Made by a program: the position numbers and the translations under genes | Part shown: positions 5,756 through 5,903 of the stretch, piece after piece | Layout: each line of letters opens with the position of its first letter | How positions within the stretch are numbered: position 1 is the stretch's first letter | DNA from: Caldifarciminota bacterium | GTDB lineage: Bacteria; Hydrothermota; E44-bin80 | Assembly (NCBI GenBank): GCA_023127905.1 | Contig: JAGMEZ010000213.1 | Location: 1-5,903 of the forward strand | Length of the DNA stretch: 5,903 bases | Reading direction: 5' to 3' | The notes under the pieces: generated by a model | The model's database searches: none | Seen by the model: the letters and a program-made list of their open reading frames with translations, nothing else | What the model was told of the DNA's origin: nothing

Positions 5756-5903
5756 AATATAACAATGGGTTTTTCTACTGGTTGGGAAACTAATTTAATA
5801 CATGAGATAAACCTTTTTTCTACCTCTTTGTCCAAGACCTTATCATAGTAAATAGTTGCTATTGGTTCGTTTTTCTCAACCCTATCCCCTACCTTTTTTT
5901 CAA
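5731..5903 (-). CDS. Pyrimidine-nucleoside (thymidine) phosphorylase, C-terminal fragment (5' end outside window)
   Basis: The frame enters at the window edge and gives 56 residues before a TGA at 5733-5731. It begins EKKVGDRVEKNEPIATIY and continues to ISCIKLVSQPVEKPIVILG. The pattern K(V/I)GD.V.K.EP(L/I)ATI, then a helix and a 'P(V)..P.(L)I' ending, is typical of the C-terminal PYNP_C domain of thymidine and pyrimidine-nucleoside phosphorylases (DeoA/Pdp, about 430-440 aa). These enzymes cleave thymidine or uridine with phosphate to the free base and a pentose-1-phosphate in nucleoside salvage. The last residues, SRRLLS, and the stop fall in an intergenic repeat, so the natural end may have been a few residues earlier. 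The catalytic part is not visible. An unrelated lipoyl-like domain with the same GD.V motif is the main alternative. Confidence 0.72.
   Translation of the reverse strand, partial: EKKVGDRVEKNEPIATIYYDKVLDKEVEKRFISCIKLVSQPVEKPIVILGSRRLLS

Overview
The window reads as chromosomal DNA of an AT-rich, Gram-negative bacterium, most likely from the FCB superphylum or a nearby candidate phylum such as Cloacimonadota. The clues are signal peptides ending in '...FAQ' or '...NAQ', an outer-membrane barrel protein, good Shine-Dalgarno sites, a textbook TTGACA/TATATT promoter, and intergenic repeats of the CACAGAG and CTTCGGCTTCGCTCAGG kinds. The phylum is inferred from style only; no marker gene is present. 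All five coding regions and the gene fragment at the right edge lie on the minus strand, so gene order runs from right to left.

Right edge (5444-5903): the last 56 codons of a pyrimidine-nucleoside phosphorylase, whose final residues and stop codon lie in an intergenic repeat, followed 35 bp later by a complete 83-aa GIY-YIG domain protein. Next comes about 340 bp without a gene (5108-5443), holding degenerate tandem repeats, a 12-bp palindrome and an AT-rich hairpin.

Centre (4453-5107): a TetR-family repressor gene with a near-consensus promoter. A perfect 28-bp palindrome (5052-5079) fills its start region. A second copy of the 20-bp core, with 18 of 20 bases identical, lies at 4417-4436 just after the repressor gene and ahead of the next operon. 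Its two differences are exactly the ones that create a TTGACA hexamer. The repressor therefore probably controls both itself and the operon.

Left (1-4037): a tightly packed three-gene operon: a 767-aa RND/MMPL-type transporter with 12 predicted membrane segments, a 262-aa periplasmic LolA-like protein (outer membrane lipoprotein-sorting protein type), and a DUF1302-like outer-membrane barrel cut by the window edge. The spacing is 1 bp and then a 4-bp ATGA overlap, so the three proteins are probably made together. They cover inner membrane, periplasm and outer membrane. The simplest reading is a TetR-controlled envelope export route for a lipid or other hydrophobic molecule, without a classical membrane-fusion adaptor or TolC protein in view. 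Between the putative operator/promoter and the first gene lies about 380 bp of leader bounded by inverted CACAGAG repeats, which may be a small inserted element.
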